Shown: piece after piece, positions 24,201 to 37,380 of the stretch
Position numbering within the stretch: position 1 is the stretch's first letter
Layout of the letters: each line of letters begins with the position of its first letter
NCBI RefSeq assembly: GCF_050436995.1
Contig: NC_134757.1
Span: forward strand, 9,622,501-9,686,500
Direction: 5' to 3'
DNA length: 64,000 bases
Origin: Anticarsia gemmatalis
Lineage: Eukaryota > Arthropoda > Insecta > Lepidoptera > Erebidae
Translations under genes and position numbers: made by a program
Notes under the pieces: generated by a model
Told to the model about the DNA's origin: nothing
The model's input: the letters and a program-made list of their open reading frames with translations, nothing else
The model's database searches: none

Positions 24201-25970
24201 AGAGTGTGTGTAGATATAATTATAGTTTTATAGTATTTAAGTTCTAAAGCCTACAAATCGAAGAAATTGTGAATGCACTAAATAAAAATTAGAATGAATG
24301 TTTTTCTATCAAGTTTTTAAAACCAGTCTAATAAGAATATCTGAGTGAAAAGAATGTCTTATGACCATTATAATCCTCATAGGACATTACAATGTAGTAC
24401 ATTTGGCCTTCTGAAATTGATACTTATGTGCGTACGTAATAAACGTATACCTTATACGTGCACGTATACGTACCGCATACATCTGTGAATTATTAAGTTA
24501 AAGATGTTTTTTTTTCTACGTGGGCTCATAATGGTCTATTTAATCCAAAAATTATTTTATTACGTCACTATTTTCTTGAAGCAAGTAAGTTATAGGTTCT
24601 TATGCACAAACATTTTATAAGTCAGAACATGTCTTCAGTATTCTTGTTAGACTGGAATACTTTGAGAATTACTTTATTTTAGTTCATTTTATTTTTCGCA
24701 CAACTGTTGCATTTTATTTACTCTTCAAAGCATTTTATTTTGATATACTCACATTCAGCCGCATTGTGTTAATATTTTTTTTATCTGATTTATATAGTTA
24801 AGTAAATATTTAATTTAATATATGTTCTGTTAATTTATTGCTGTGTAATTAGGCTTGATTTATTATGATTTATTTATCTAAGAAACAGTTGATAGATTAT
24901 TTATTTGATTTGACTCAATTTGGCAGAGATGATTTGAATGACTGGTAATTATGAAGTTTCTTTCACTTTACTTTACGCGCAAATTCACAGTTGTAATTTA
25001 CGTACGAGCTTATACGCTCTGAAGAATAAACCCAAGTTTTGCCGCTATGAGATAAAATAATTCAAAGCTATGGGTACTCATTATTGCCAAAATTCTTATA
25101 TTTTTTTGCAAATCTTGCGTCTTTGAATGCCTATATCTTATTGTTTATTAGTGTGTAATCTTTTTTCATTTTCTCAATCATGTGTTTCATTTTATAAGCA
25201 CGTTTGTTTTTCCCTTACTTAAATCGAGGCTATACTTATTTCAGTACATTTTAAAATTTAAAATCACTAGTTACAGGTCTTTAATCCGATCCGAACTGAA
25301 TTCAAACCAAACCCCATTGAATAATTAAATTATTATAGATATAAGTTGCACCAGTGTATAATAACGTTTGTTTTAATTAACTGTTTGAACTAAAGGCTAT
25401 TGTACTAATTTCTAACTAAATATACGACCACAATGTCATATTGAATTAATCACTTTTTGCAAATGTGTCTTTTCTTTTCTATAAACGTTAAATTCAGGAC
25501 ATAAATATGTAAAAATCTATAAAATTTTACAACATAGGCAATGACAAAAATAAAAGATAATTCTCACAGTATAATTTCACATTTCTTTTGTCTTATTTAG
25601 GACACGCTATGATGTTACAGTTACAGAACTATACAATTTGGCAAAGACGCAAGCACTAATAACTTAACAAACAAAAATGACTATATTTGCTTAAAATGTG
25701 ATTAATTTTATGTGCATCGTTAATTTATATGGGTCAAAATATCCTAATAAAATCTAGGGTTTTTAAGCGAAAAATTATTTGATATCTTAGCACTAGGTTT
25801 CGTGTGAATGACTGAAGTAGATATAAGTGTTGTAATGTTCAATTATTTTGTAGAAAGAGTGATGGAACTAATGTAAAATAACTTGTAACAGTGTAATGTT
25901 TTCTACCTTGTGATGTCTATGAAGTGCTGTGCGTTTTATTTTATGTCAAATAAAAGTTTATTGAATCTAT
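21226..25970 (+). other. Ptpmeg: Probable Ptpmeg 3' UTR with several possible poly(A) sites
   Basis: No ORF of interest. AATAAA hexamers occur at 21594..21599 and 25949..25954; the latter is followed by T-rich TTTATTTTTGTTTC, a good downstream element, and there are others between. The true end could be anywhere from about 21.6 to 25.97 kb. The piggyBac-like MITE at 23059..23205 would lie inside the longer UTR. Confidence 0.5.
23059..23205. mobile_element. piggyBac-like MITE with TTAA target duplication
   Basis: TTAA at 23059..23062 and at 23202..23205 flank a 139-bp element. Its ends read ACCTTTGACCGCCACGG and, reversed, CCCTTTGACCGCCACGG. The two arms stay complementary for over 50 nt with few mismatches, so the element is nearly a full palindrome. 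TTAA target sites and CCY-type ends are hallmarks of piggyBac elements. It is too short to encode a transposase. Confidence 0.85.
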
Positions 25971-26149
25971 TTATTTTTGTTTCTATTATGATATTAAACT
26001 ATCGCGTCTTGTACAGATCATAGAATACTAATATGCACAACGGGTCTTATGCGCGGCGATTAATCGTAAACCTTTTTTATATCTCGATGTTTCAACCAAA
26101 TAAATACTGATGTAGCTGCTAAGCGTCGTTTCCTCGTACCGTTGTGTGG

Positions 26150-26885
26150 AGATATCGACGATATCGAATAATAAAAAAAAAGTTGAACACAAAGTGAGAG
26201 TAGGCGTAGAAACAAGCGCACAAGGAGACTATTATGTTCGAAAATTGATTAGCGCCCCTAGCGGGTTTTTGCATAACTATGTTCCTCAAGGGCACCATTT
26301 TCCACGAAACAATAAAATAAAATAAATCTTAACAAATAATATTATTTGCTGGAGCGCGCACATAGGAGCAATTCTGAATTCGATTTTCGAAGTAAAATAT
26401 TTTATACTTTCCATGCCTATTGGATATTTTAGGACGATGAGGCTATATGGGTATTGTTTCCTTTGCCTGCTTCAACTAAAATAAAAGAAATAAACGCTGA
26501 TTTTTTTTTGTGTGTTAATGTTTCGTTGAACAACATTAATTTTGAAATTATCATATTGTTGATGTATTTATATTTTTACTAATACGATTTAACGTAAGTA
26601 GACTAAAATTATTATTCATGAGAATAATACTTTACATGAGTATTTTTTATCCACTAAATGATATTATATGCTTAAAATTAGTTCGTACACAATTATTGAC
26701 AATTTAATTTACAGAAAAAAAAATTCTGGACGAATATTTTTTTTCTTTTCTGACTCATGTTAAATGTCAAGTTGTTGATACTCGATAGTTCGCGATTTTC
26801 TGCCGGTTTTCTCGAGAAGCTCGATGACAATGTGTGGTTCTCGATAGCGTGGCGTTAGTATCGAGTGTACAGAATCGAGCCGCTG
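26150..26885. repeat. Long MITE of the ATTCTSTACA family (left end decayed)
   Basis: Similar along its length to 46243..46992. Shared blocks include ttgattagcgcccctagcgg, tgctggagcgc, gtttcgttgaacaacatta and ttgatactcgatag. The right end reads GTACAGAATCGAG, the reverse complement of the family terminus. The left terminus is not recognisable, so the start is approximate. No transposase ORF. Confidence 0.6.
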
Positions 26886-29520
26886 AAAATATTGTATCAA
26901 GCCTTTCCGAACATTCGAAGCTTTCATGAAATCTTCCTGGCATCTTCGGTCTACTGGGTAAGTACCTGTGTTGTACCTACATGTTCATAAAAGTTATTAA
27001 TCATGCGGAATCAATAGCAAAGACATTTTAAAACACTGCTTTTTGAATGACAACCGCCAACTTTTGCCCGTGTCGTTGGCGACGTGACTCTTATATGTCT
27101 ACAGGCTCCGCCTTTTACCTTTGACTTTCCAGCTTCATTCACATACATACATCTTGAATGGATGTGAATGAAGCAAGGAAATTTTGTAGGGACCATAGAA
27201 AGTGGCATTCTTTGATCTCTGCCTTTCCTTACGGTAATAATTGTTAAGCGCGTTTTTATGCTTTAAAAATAACTTAATTCTTTACAAGAAACTATTCAGT
27301 AAAAAGTTTATCTACATTACACTTTTTAGATAATACAATGATCTCAAAACCAAAGCATTCTCTCTCTACAACCTACACTAAAACGCGTGGGCCTAAATGC
27401 AGCCCACGCAAACCCGAGTGGGCCGAACGAAAGACACCGACCATTATCGGTACCTTCATCCATTCAATTCGATTCATACCGTTACGAGATCTTTAATTAA
27501 CTCCTCTAAAATTATTTCAGGGGCCGATGAAAACGGTTATTTTAGTACAATCGATTGAGCACAATGGTCAAACTCAAAGGTATAGAGTTTCAAAGGCTGT
27601 CACGCCGCTATACAACCGATCCGATTTCCTGATAAACGTTGCCGTGGTTACCAGTTATTACCATCTCCGTCATTCATGGAGCAATTTTTACTGGTTTTTT
27701 CAATTTTGTTGACATTTTTATTAATTTTGTCGTAATTTTTTGTCTCTTTGCGATAAACTCGAAATATACGCAATAGTTTGTGATGCGGTTTTCACCTATA
27801 GATAGAGCGATTCCCAAGGTTTCAGTGTAGGTATAGGTTATAAGGGTTTTGTTTAAAAGTAAGCTAGTGTTTTATATCGACGCGTAATGCAAACTTTTGC
27901 TATATAGTGATTTTTCTCCGTTTTCCCGTAATAACATACATATACACGTGTTTCCTATATGGCTATAACTCTGTAAATACCGAAAGGTGTATTACCTCTG
28001 TCTACACAATAAAAAATAGAAGTTTCAAAACAGTGTGTAGCAGGTCCAAACTGCTCTATTTTTTCAGTCCTTTATTGTTTTATTTTCTCATTAATTACAA
28101 TAAAGTATAATATGCCCCATCTGCGAAAAATACAACAAAAATACACATTGGAAAACGCGACTGTAGATAGGACAAGTATTTCCCCCAAAACCAGAATTAA
28201 GTTTTTGAATTCCCTTATTTAAGTTCGAAATTATTCAATCTCTTGTAACGAACTTGGCTTAACTTGTTCAATTTTGAAGGATTTACAAATCCACCAATGA
28301 CAAAACGAACCTTAGTAGAGTTCCTTAACCTTGCCAACCTAGTTTTACTAAAAGCATTCAAATAATTAATTTGTTGTAGAAATTATTTGCAATATCATTT
28401 TCATTTCGAATACAAACCTTGAACTTTAAAAGCCTTATTCAACAACAATCTTTTATCAGTTTAAGCTGAAAGGTTTCAGTTGCTAGGTAGTCGTCAATAC
28501 ATTGTATTTAAACTTACTAAGAGCTGATAAAGCGATATAAACAAAAGCCCGTGTAGAGAACGCTTCTGTTTCGCGGGAATTAACTGAAAATACGAGGATT
28601 TGTTGTAAGAACCACTAATACTGGAACTCGATCGAAAGTCAGTTCGAGAACTGATAAGAATTTGTTACTCTAAAACACCCCTCTGTCTGGTCAAAATCGT
28701 TGATTTAGACTGTTTTCACTCCTGTATTAACAATTAGTAGTATTAATCCCGTTTCTTGTGTTTTATTACACATTTCAGTCCTATCACTACAAATAATCCA
28801 GCAATGATTTTTTCGTTAAATCAATTTACTTATGTTATAAATTATACACTTATCCATGCGTCATATTATTTTAATAAAGGTAGATATTGGGAAATTTCAA
28901 TTAGAAAATTTACAAACACCCACATCATTTAAGTTACCAAAACATACTTTTCTAAGCATGCCATAATAAGCATCGTCGTAAAGTGATCCGGTCTATAAAT
29001 ACCCTGGGACTGAGGTAGCCACCGATAAGGCTTAGTCAGTATAAATCCGCCACAAATCCGTGTCTCTCCGGGAAAGTGAGCATCTATTGAATATTTATCG
29101 TACTCAATGAAAAAAAACAACCACGTCTTCTGCAAAAGTTATAAATAAACGTATTTTTAGATCACGTGCTTATATTAAGTAAGTATAGACTTATTTAACA
29201 ATGTTAATTTACTGTGATAAACTTAAAATACAAATGTCTCTAGTTTTCCTGTTCGTAAAAAAATTATCATTTTTCTTTGGGCTAACTTACAATAACAAGT
29301 TAAATAATTATTGTGCTCTTATTCTTTTTATCGGCATAAAACACGTGTAAAAGCAAATTGCTATACATTATTAATGATACGCAATTTCCTTGTTTCGTAT
29401 ATCCACTTAAAATGGTACATGCTTAATTATATGGAAATATTCTAAGAGAAATTGTCCATGTTGTTGCTATGAAAATTCGGTCAATCAATTATTTTACTTC
29501 ATCATATTATTATCATAAAT

Positions 29521-29560
29521 CATGACCATCACGCTTGCTGCAGCAAGCGTGATGGTCATG
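29521..29560. repeat. Perfect 40-bp palindrome
   Basis: Bases 29521..29540 and 29541..29560 are exact reverse complements with no spacer. It is followed at once by a second small palindromic stretch (GCATGCAAGCATGC). No coding or RNA function is evident. Confidence 0.9.
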
Positions 29561-29869
29561 CATGCAAGCATGCTTAGGTACTAAGAATATATAACTCGTG
29601 CTAGAGTATTCTTTCTCACCCTCTGTTACTGTATGTTATTTTCTCCCCTTAACTTATTTCACTACCTGCGTCAATGACCAATCTTTGCACGTGTCTTATT
29701 AATATACACGTTACAAAAAACGCATATTATTCATTGAAAATCTCTAGCCAAATAAAATAACACAATCTTATTTTCATAATTAATTTGATTACCAAATATC
29801 AAATCATTATTTTTAGAAGCGTTTCGCTGTTGTATGAATAATTGATATTAATTCAGAGGCGAGAATATC

Positions 29870-30050
29870 GTGAGTTCGGTACCGTTAGTAGCGGGTAAAG
29901 GTCGCCAGAGCAACGTATCGTCAGTGTAACCGCGACAGCCGGTAGGGCGACCCGCCCAACACAGCCGCCCAAAAACGTTCCCGTACTAAAACGGCCGTTA
30001 CATACATTCCTTATTCAAAAATCACACGTGGAAACAGTGACGTCATAGTT
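29870..30050. promoter_or_regulatory. GC-rich patch with E-box and CRE palindromes
   Basis: A CpG-containing stretch within AT-rich intergenic DNA. It is followed by CACGTG (30025..30030) and a perfect TGACGTCA (30038..30045) seven bases apart. It could be a distal promoter or enhancer, or an untranslated first exon of gene 2. There is no transcript evidence in the sequence, so this is tentative. Confidence 0.25.
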
Positions 30051-33000
30051 ACAAAAAAATCAGTGAATATTTTTTTCTTTATTTTTATTTTACGGCGTCT
30101 TAAGACACCAGATTACGCCTACATTAAAAAGGTTTTGGTACAAATAAATTTGTTTGGATGAATGCCGACAAAATGATTAAATATTCAACGTAGAGTGAAT
30201 GTTACTTAATTATTATTAGTATCGTTTGTTTGAGTATTTTTTCAAATATTATTATTATTGGATGCGTAATTGAAACAAAATTATATTTTTAAAACGTTAT
30301 CTTTGAAATATCCGTCTTTGAGGTAGGGATACTTCTGCTGTTCATACATTTTTAAACCTAATCATAGTTTAGAAAAATCCACCTGTTGAACTATGAACTT
30401 TGGCCTTGCTTAGAACCTATTTAATTGGCACACCAATTAGAATTCAACTGAGCCTTTAATTATGAAGGATATTATATCAGCCAAATTAATGCTATTAAGA
30501 AAACCTCTACACAATTCTCTAATAGATGTGAAGTCTGACAACCCACAACATTTGATAAAACATTGAAAACTATTTCTAACATCCTACTTAAAAGAAAACC
30601 TGTGCCTACGCAACAAGGAGACATCTCGCTTACTTAAAACCAAATTAGATAACGCTCGCAACTCTTATATCTAAGTATCCAAGATATTGACGCTTTATCA
30701 CTAACCATCGGTTAGCGTATCAGGCAGAATATTTTGACTGGCTGTTGTTTTAATACATTTGCTGTCACTTTCTTTATCGGATAGCTTGTACGAAACTTGT
30801 CCGTAAACTGTGAAACTGGTCACAAGAATCTGTTTCACTTATGTTTGGTAGGTAAAATAACAACATAAAATGAAAATTCTGCCAAAATTTTACATGTTAA
30901 AGTTAACCACAAATTTTCAACTGTTCATTAAAAAAAATATAGCACAAATACAAAAATAATATACACTTATATTTTTCGCGATGTTAATATAAAAATTATG
31001 GTAAAAAATTGGAAAAAATCACGCAAAGGCGTAATACGCAGTAACGTTTGAATGAGCAAACATAAAGGCCTATCACATCGGGTTCCGGGAATACGCTACA
31101 GGTGGTTAGGACTTCCAGACAGACATTTTGTACACACCCTTATTCAACTGACGTTATATTCTTTAGCCGTTTAAAATACGTTTAGCTGCGTATTTATGTA
31201 ATTTTGTGTTAAAGCCAGAAACAGGTACATAAAAGCATTAATAATATCTGGAACTGTGTTAATTTTACTCAGACATGCTAGTCATAAAGGAACAGGTACC
31301 TACGTAAAAAGCAGTAATATTTGAGAGTTGCTAGTGATTTTTATTAAATACTACGCCATCATTGGAATTATACACATTGATAGGCGATAAGGTAAGCAAC
31401 CTTTCGTACAATTCATTAGTTGATGGATAACCGCTTGTGGTAATCACGGTGCGTTAGTGGGCTAGGTAGTGAAATTTCAGTCTTTCAGTCAGGGTAAGTC
31501 CGCAATGACAGGCAGCGTGCTTAGAGACTAAAATAGTGACAAGGAAAAAGAAAAAACTCTCTCTATCTAAATTCTTAGCAATCAGACTAACAGCACATTT
31601 GGTTTCTTTGCTAACAAGTAAAACACTAAACTCTGCCCTTTGGCGAATTAAACAACATCGGCACTAAGTAGACCACTAAGCAAACGATAGTCTGAACTAT
31701 AAGTCTAGGTATACCGCGCGAGTATTTTCACCAGCAAATTCATTGTTTACAATGGCTGTTTTGTTTATTATCACATCGGGCAGTACTTATAATTTAGGAT
31801 GACTATCGTGTCATAAAATCTGTTTACGTATCACGATACGGCATGTTAAGCGACATATTTAGGTGTCACAAAATTAAAGATAGGATCACAAAACGTCATA
31901 ATACAAATCATGGATTTTATACAAATTGGTACACTATATGTGTACCAATTTTGTTTATAAATAGATTACTAAATAATATTTTTACCCCCAGGAAATGTAT
32001 TCACGAAGACAAAGTCAATAAAACCGTCAGTTCTCGCAAATGATTTCTAATTAACACTATATTACAATCAGAATTATCGTTAGTCATAATCTGCTTACTT
32101 TGCTTCGTAATATGGATTTTTCTTCCTACATTATTCATATCTATTAGCTGATAGGCTCTTGTGTAATAAAGATTAGTGAGATGGGATGGAAACTATCCTT
32201 TAATAATCCCAAGACGTGTATTTTGGGTGAAACACATATTAACAACAAGTAAGTAGCAAGACTCGGCCTTAAATCGTCATTTTGAATTCAAACTGTTTTT
32301 GAGTGCCTGTTTTTCCATGCTAATTTCATTATTTATTTTATAGACTTCTAAATCGTAAACCTTGCTACGGTAAAACATCCCTTATAAGATACAACTATAC
32401 GGTTATCTAATGCTCTGTATTTATTAAACGATATTTTATATTAGATGCTTCCATCCCCAATAGCAAACAAACACTAACTAAATTTAGCATTAATTGAATA
32501 AAAAATAGCTTAACATAATTTAAAGATTAGGTAATTAACCTTTGGTATCGATTACATATTTATTTTTGTTGTATTTGTGTAAACGGAGACGGTCAACAAA
32601 GGATAATTACCCGCTCTCGAACATGACTTACAAATCATACTAATTTGAGAAGTATAATATTTACTATTTATTAGTGTCTAATCAGTTGTTCTAATAGTTC
32701 TAAAAATACTGGTTATACATTCCACGCACATATTTCTATGACACCATATCATAAGGAAAGTAAGAAATAAATAGATAAAAAATAACTGGGGCACATGTTC
32801 ACCATGTCACATAAAAGTGAGGTATCCATCATACTTACTATTGATGTTGTTGTCTCTTTCTGACCACCGTTGTAAAGACATGCTGTCCTCTCCTCTTCGT
32901 GTTCGTCAAAGATGGTATATTTTGAAGTATCCAACACAATATCTATGATATTCCGCTTATAAATTTGCTTCTTTTAGCATTAGATCAACTTGTAACTTGT

Positions 33001-33355
33001 TTTTCTCTAAAAATTATTATTAGAGTTTTCTCTTTAGATTATTATTAGAGCTCAAAAATGTCCCAAAAATAAAAATATAGTCCAATTTTAACTTTTAAAT
33101 ATACCGTTCCCCTTAATAACTGCGTCAGAAATATAATATGCTTACCTAAATTTATCGTAATCCAAAGGAATCGGGAGCGTTGTCCTTTTCCAGGCCTTAT
33201 CTTGAGTTGATTTAGGTCGCCATCCTATTATATTCATCCATTGATAATATATTTTTGACGTCAACTCGTATTAAATTTGTTACATAGGTACGTAGATACT
33301 ACATCATACATATTGTAATAGACAGTCTACATACACTATAGATATGAATATACCA

Positions 33356-33525
33356 TGGGGGCTGTCACGTATCTCAGTTGAAAACCATTTGAAAGCTGTC
33401 GATTGTTTTCTCGCTTAGATTATAGTGATTAATACGTTACGTGTAACAAAGCAGCAATGTACTGAATAGTGACCATAGATTTGACGTATACTAGCTGTCA
33501 ACTGAGATACGTGATAAGCCCACTA
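33356..33525. repeat. MITE, TCACGTATCTCAGTTG family (solo copy)
   Basis: The left end TCACGTATCTCAGTTGA and right end TCAACTGAGATACGTGA are inverted repeats about 150 bp apart. The interior (cgcttagattatagtgatt, gcagcaatgtactgaatag) recurs in the copy at 62365..62705, which carries an insertion. No ORF. Confidence 0.8.
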
Positions 33526-34756
33526 GTCATATAAGACGGTCAAAAGACATCGAAACATTCTCTAAACTCTTTCTGTAAGCGAAAATATACTAAGATGATG
33601 AAAGAAAATTCTCCCACTTCATAAAAAAAAATACTGAAATATTTCTTTTCAAACTTTAGGTTCAATTTCGTGAATCAGAAATAAATGTCGATAACAGTAA
33701 CCTAACTGCTAGATAAAGTGACAACAAATGTACGAAAACAACTTTTAAAACATCTGGAAAGCTCTCTACAGTCTCTGATAGTTATCTAGAAGTCGAGAAA
33801 CGGGGCCTTAATCTTATTTTTTTATAAAACAAATATATTAGACCACTTTGTAATCATTTTTTTAGGACAAAAATATTAATTTCATAAAAAATCACAAAAA
33901 ATAAACCTAGAATTATTGTTGACAAAAGCGAGACCCAAGGTTTAGCAGTATACTTAATTTACTAGTTAATTAGAAGGTAATTACACAGACATGCTTATTA
34001 AGTAAGCCCAAGGTTGGCGTGGAAAGCCTACAAATTAGATACAAGCACCAAAGACACTGTGCTAGGTAATTTTGTTTTTGAATACAATTTCCTGTTTCAA
34101 AAAATAAATACTAATGTAAAGTACTGAACCAAGAACGATATTTTTTCAATAATTTAATTATTTCCTTAATTTTCATTTTACTGGAAGAGGAAATGTCCTG
34201 AAATGGTCGTATTATGAAACAGAGGATTTTATACGAACACAAATACGCCACCTAAAGCAAGGTGTAAATGGGTCTATGGTAGAGAAGCAGAATACGAGCC
34301 GAGCTCAAATTTCTTAAAAAAGCACAATAAGCTTTAGGATAGCCTACAACTACACGATTTCGCGAACAGGCTCTTCTTAAGCTCGGCTAAACTAGAAACA
34401 AGTAGACCCACCATAAATTGTTATTTCATTCACCTATTCTGTCTTACAAAAGTACTCATACTATCATGAAATTAATGCTTATAATATTTGATAATTTGTG
34501 CCGGATAATAGACTGTGTACCGGAAAAGAGCGTAAACATTTTGGCCCCGGGCAGAAGCTAATAATTATGATGTTTTGATTTAAATTCTCAGTATATCGAT
34601 AACCACGTGGCACAGTGTTATCAGTAAAACAGTCTATAATAATAATCTGTACAGACAGGTATATGTATAATAATGTACTTAAACTATTTTAGGATCATTT
34701 ACCAATCGGTAAATGGACTAAACTTAGATATTTTAGAAATACTGACTGGCGGATAC

Positions 34757-35110
34757 TTTATATAAAAATCGAATCTTTTATTTAGGTATAGTTCATTTGT
34801 ATTGTGCTTATAATGTCTACTGATTAGGTGCCTTTACACACACGCTCTATCGCGGGTTCTTAGGAGCCTACAGTATTTCGCACAAGAAAGACGGCGCACT
34901 CTTCGCTCGCGATTTTCTTCGCGGCATTGACAGATGAGCGCGGCGCGCGCTTTTTCCTTTCTCCTTGCACAACCTTTACACGCACGCTCTTTCACGCGCA
35001 ATTATTGTTTCACGCGCGATAGAGCGTGTGTGTAAAGGCGCCTAATCAGTAGACATTAAAAGCACCATACAAATGAACTATACCTAAGAAAAAGATTTTT
35101 AAATATATAA
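34757..35110. repeat. Foldback element with terminal inverted repeats over 80 bp
   Basis: The left arm (about 34761..34855) and right arm (about 35010..35105) are near-perfect reverse complements. They include TTAGGTATAGTTCATTTGTA, GTCTACTGATTAGG and CCTTTACACACACGCTCTAT. The GC-rich centre holds a degenerate extra copy of the arm (CCTTTACACGCACGCTCTTT). No coding capacity; the family is unknown to me. Confidence 0.85.
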
Positions 35111-37064
35111 ATGAAAACGTTTAATATATTAACAAAAAATAAAAGCGAAAGTACAATTATACAAGGCTATAAATATTCTTCTCCATTTGATACATTTTTC
35201 TTACGAAATTCAGGTTGTTCTCTCGAGTTTCGGACACGTGGATGTATCTGTTATCTTTATCTTTTGCTGATAACATTTTCCTGTTCCGTGTGGTAATGTA
35301 AAAATCATGTTCACCTGTTTATACCAATTTGAACTCATAAAAGAATATGAAACTTACGAAAATAAAGGGAAACTCTCTTTTGTTTTACTGCTTGTTATAC
35401 AAATTATTTTAACCTTTGAATACGAAATGTTCGAATATTAATTTGAAACTTTCTTATTTTCATAACAATCTGCTAGCTTTTGACCAGAAACCTTCATTTG
35501 AAAGCACATAATCTAATTCGCTGGATAAGAATCTTTTATTCTGTCAATTTTTATCTTATTTATTTCTGCAGTCTAACTAAGGCATATTTTCACTATTGAC
35601 AAAGTGGGATTAATAAGGATTATGAACAGTAAATAGCTACACATTTTTCTATCATATTTTATACAATTCCTAATAATTTCACCACGTTTCTTGTGGGTAC
35701 TAAAGATTCTTAGTTATACTAAAATGTTTACAGGTATAAAACAAACTAATTAGGCTTACTAAAGCATAATATTGTACCACGTGTAGACATCAGATTACTA
35801 AAGGAATTAACCTCCTGAATACGTAGATCATTTACTTAATAACTTCATACTGTATTTCAGCAAATTACGATATTCTTCATAAGATCGTGTTTCCTGTTTC
35901 CTTGTCTCATATTATGAGTACCGTAGTCAGGCAGAAATGTATGAAATACATTCACATCTCGCCTTTGCATTGTTAATACTTGATTTTTATAAATTGTTCC
36001 CTACATGGAATATAAGAGAACAAACTTTTAGCCAAATATCAGGTTGATGTAACAAACTTCATGCTTTCAAATTCAAATCAGCCTTTATGTTTTAATGTTA
36101 CCGAGTATTCAAAATTCTGTATAGTATAGTCTAGTTCTAATTAGGAAAAGCTGTTGCTACTATTGAGTTCATGACATTAGGAGAAAACTTAAGTAGGTAT
36201 TAGCATTTTACCCGAGTCGGCTGACACAGTCGCATTTACCACGCGGGCTATAAAAGCAGTCAATTCTCTTATTTTTGTAAGTTTGAAATTCTTACTTCAA
36301 GTACAGTTTTTATATTTTTATCTACTTTAATTTTGTTCATATCGACACTAAATAGTTTTCAACAGCAATATAAATGTTATTTTAAAATCTATATTATTTT
36401 TGAAAGCAATTTATATTTGAAATATAAATCAGCTCCATTCATACGAATAATTGAGAAAATGTTTTTCTTTTCGAATTGAATCAAAATAAGCGTTGTTTAT
36501 GAAAACTTAATTGCATTTTGTGAAGACGCTTTTAGTACAGCTGAAACGTGTTTACAAAATGCAATGAACATTTTAACAAATACAAATTTTAATGTATTCT
36601 CTGAACACGCGTTAAAAGTTTCATCCCGTATGTTGCATGTTAGGTGTCAATTGTTTTATGGTCGCATATCGAAAAATCGATTAAAATGTTTCACCTGTCT
36701 TCATCCCACGTTTCATAAAAATCAATTAAAAACTTAAATCGTAATAGCGTAACAACATACAGAATTTCACATTTAGAATATTAGTATGTATCACCAAAAC
36801 AACTTTGAATCTATTCCAAACAAGAACTAATTGAATTAAATAAAACAATCGTTACATTTCTATAAGTAACGTTCTCTCGAAAAGTTGCCATCTTGACAGC
36901 TCGATTACGAACTTTTGGAACAATGGTTTCAAGCCCTCCTCCAAATGTCAAACTTTTCGTATTATCTGACATTTAGACATCCATACTAAATTAGACAATT
37001 TGATATGCGCTAGAGACCGTTTCTCTTGCAAAAATCGATACTACTACACGAAACAAAAAGCAAT

Positions 37065-37380
37065 CGTTCTGCCGGTTAAGCAACCGATGGCGCGGTCATT
37101 CCATAGATGGGTGATGGGTGATGGGTGATGGGTGATGGGTGATGGGTGATGGGTGATGGGTGATGGGTGATGGGTGATGGGTGATGGGTGATAGGTGATG
37201 GGTGATAGTGGTATTTGAGCTGGGCGTCTCCGTACTTCGGAGGGCACGTAAAAAGTCGGTCCCGGCTGTTGTCTACAAAGATAACAGTCGTTAAGTCATG
37301 TCATAGGCCTCTCAGGCGGCTTGAAAAACTTTAACACTAGGTTGACCACTAACCATACGACAAACAAAACAAACAGCCTT
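37065..37380 (+). repeat. 5S rRNA-derived SINE with internal minisatellite
   Basis: Same family as 56450..56700: gttaagcaaccgatggcgcg, ggtcattccatagatgggtga, gtggtatttgagctgggcgtc, ggagggcacgtaaaaagtcg, gtcccggctgttg, and near the 3' end cactaggttgaccactaacc. The 5S C-box equivalent GATGGGTGA is expanded into the array at 37108..37206. Confidence 0.8.
37108..37206 (+). repeat. Minisatellite: about 14 copies of TGGGTGA
   Basis: A tandem array of a 7-bp unit (TGGGTGA), about 99 bp and nearly perfect, with one G-to-A change near the 3' end. It sits exactly at the C-box position of the host SINE, so it arose by expansion of that motif. A minus-strand ORF encoding repeated HHPSPIT is a by-product. 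Confidence 0.92.

Noticed and set aside
27385..27409. GCGTGGGC / GCCCACGC inverted repeat
   Set aside because: 8-bp arms are too short to support a functional claim.
31921..31954. Short hairpin around GTGTACCAATTT
   Set aside because: Only about 12 bp per arm with a 5-nt loop. Such stems are expected by chance at this scale and no repeat relatives were seen.
37044..37247. Minus-strand ORF with repeated HHPSPIT, or a CRISPR-like array
   Set aside because: It is the translation of a 7-bp minisatellite inside a SINE. There are no unique spacers, so it is neither a protein nor a CRISPR array.
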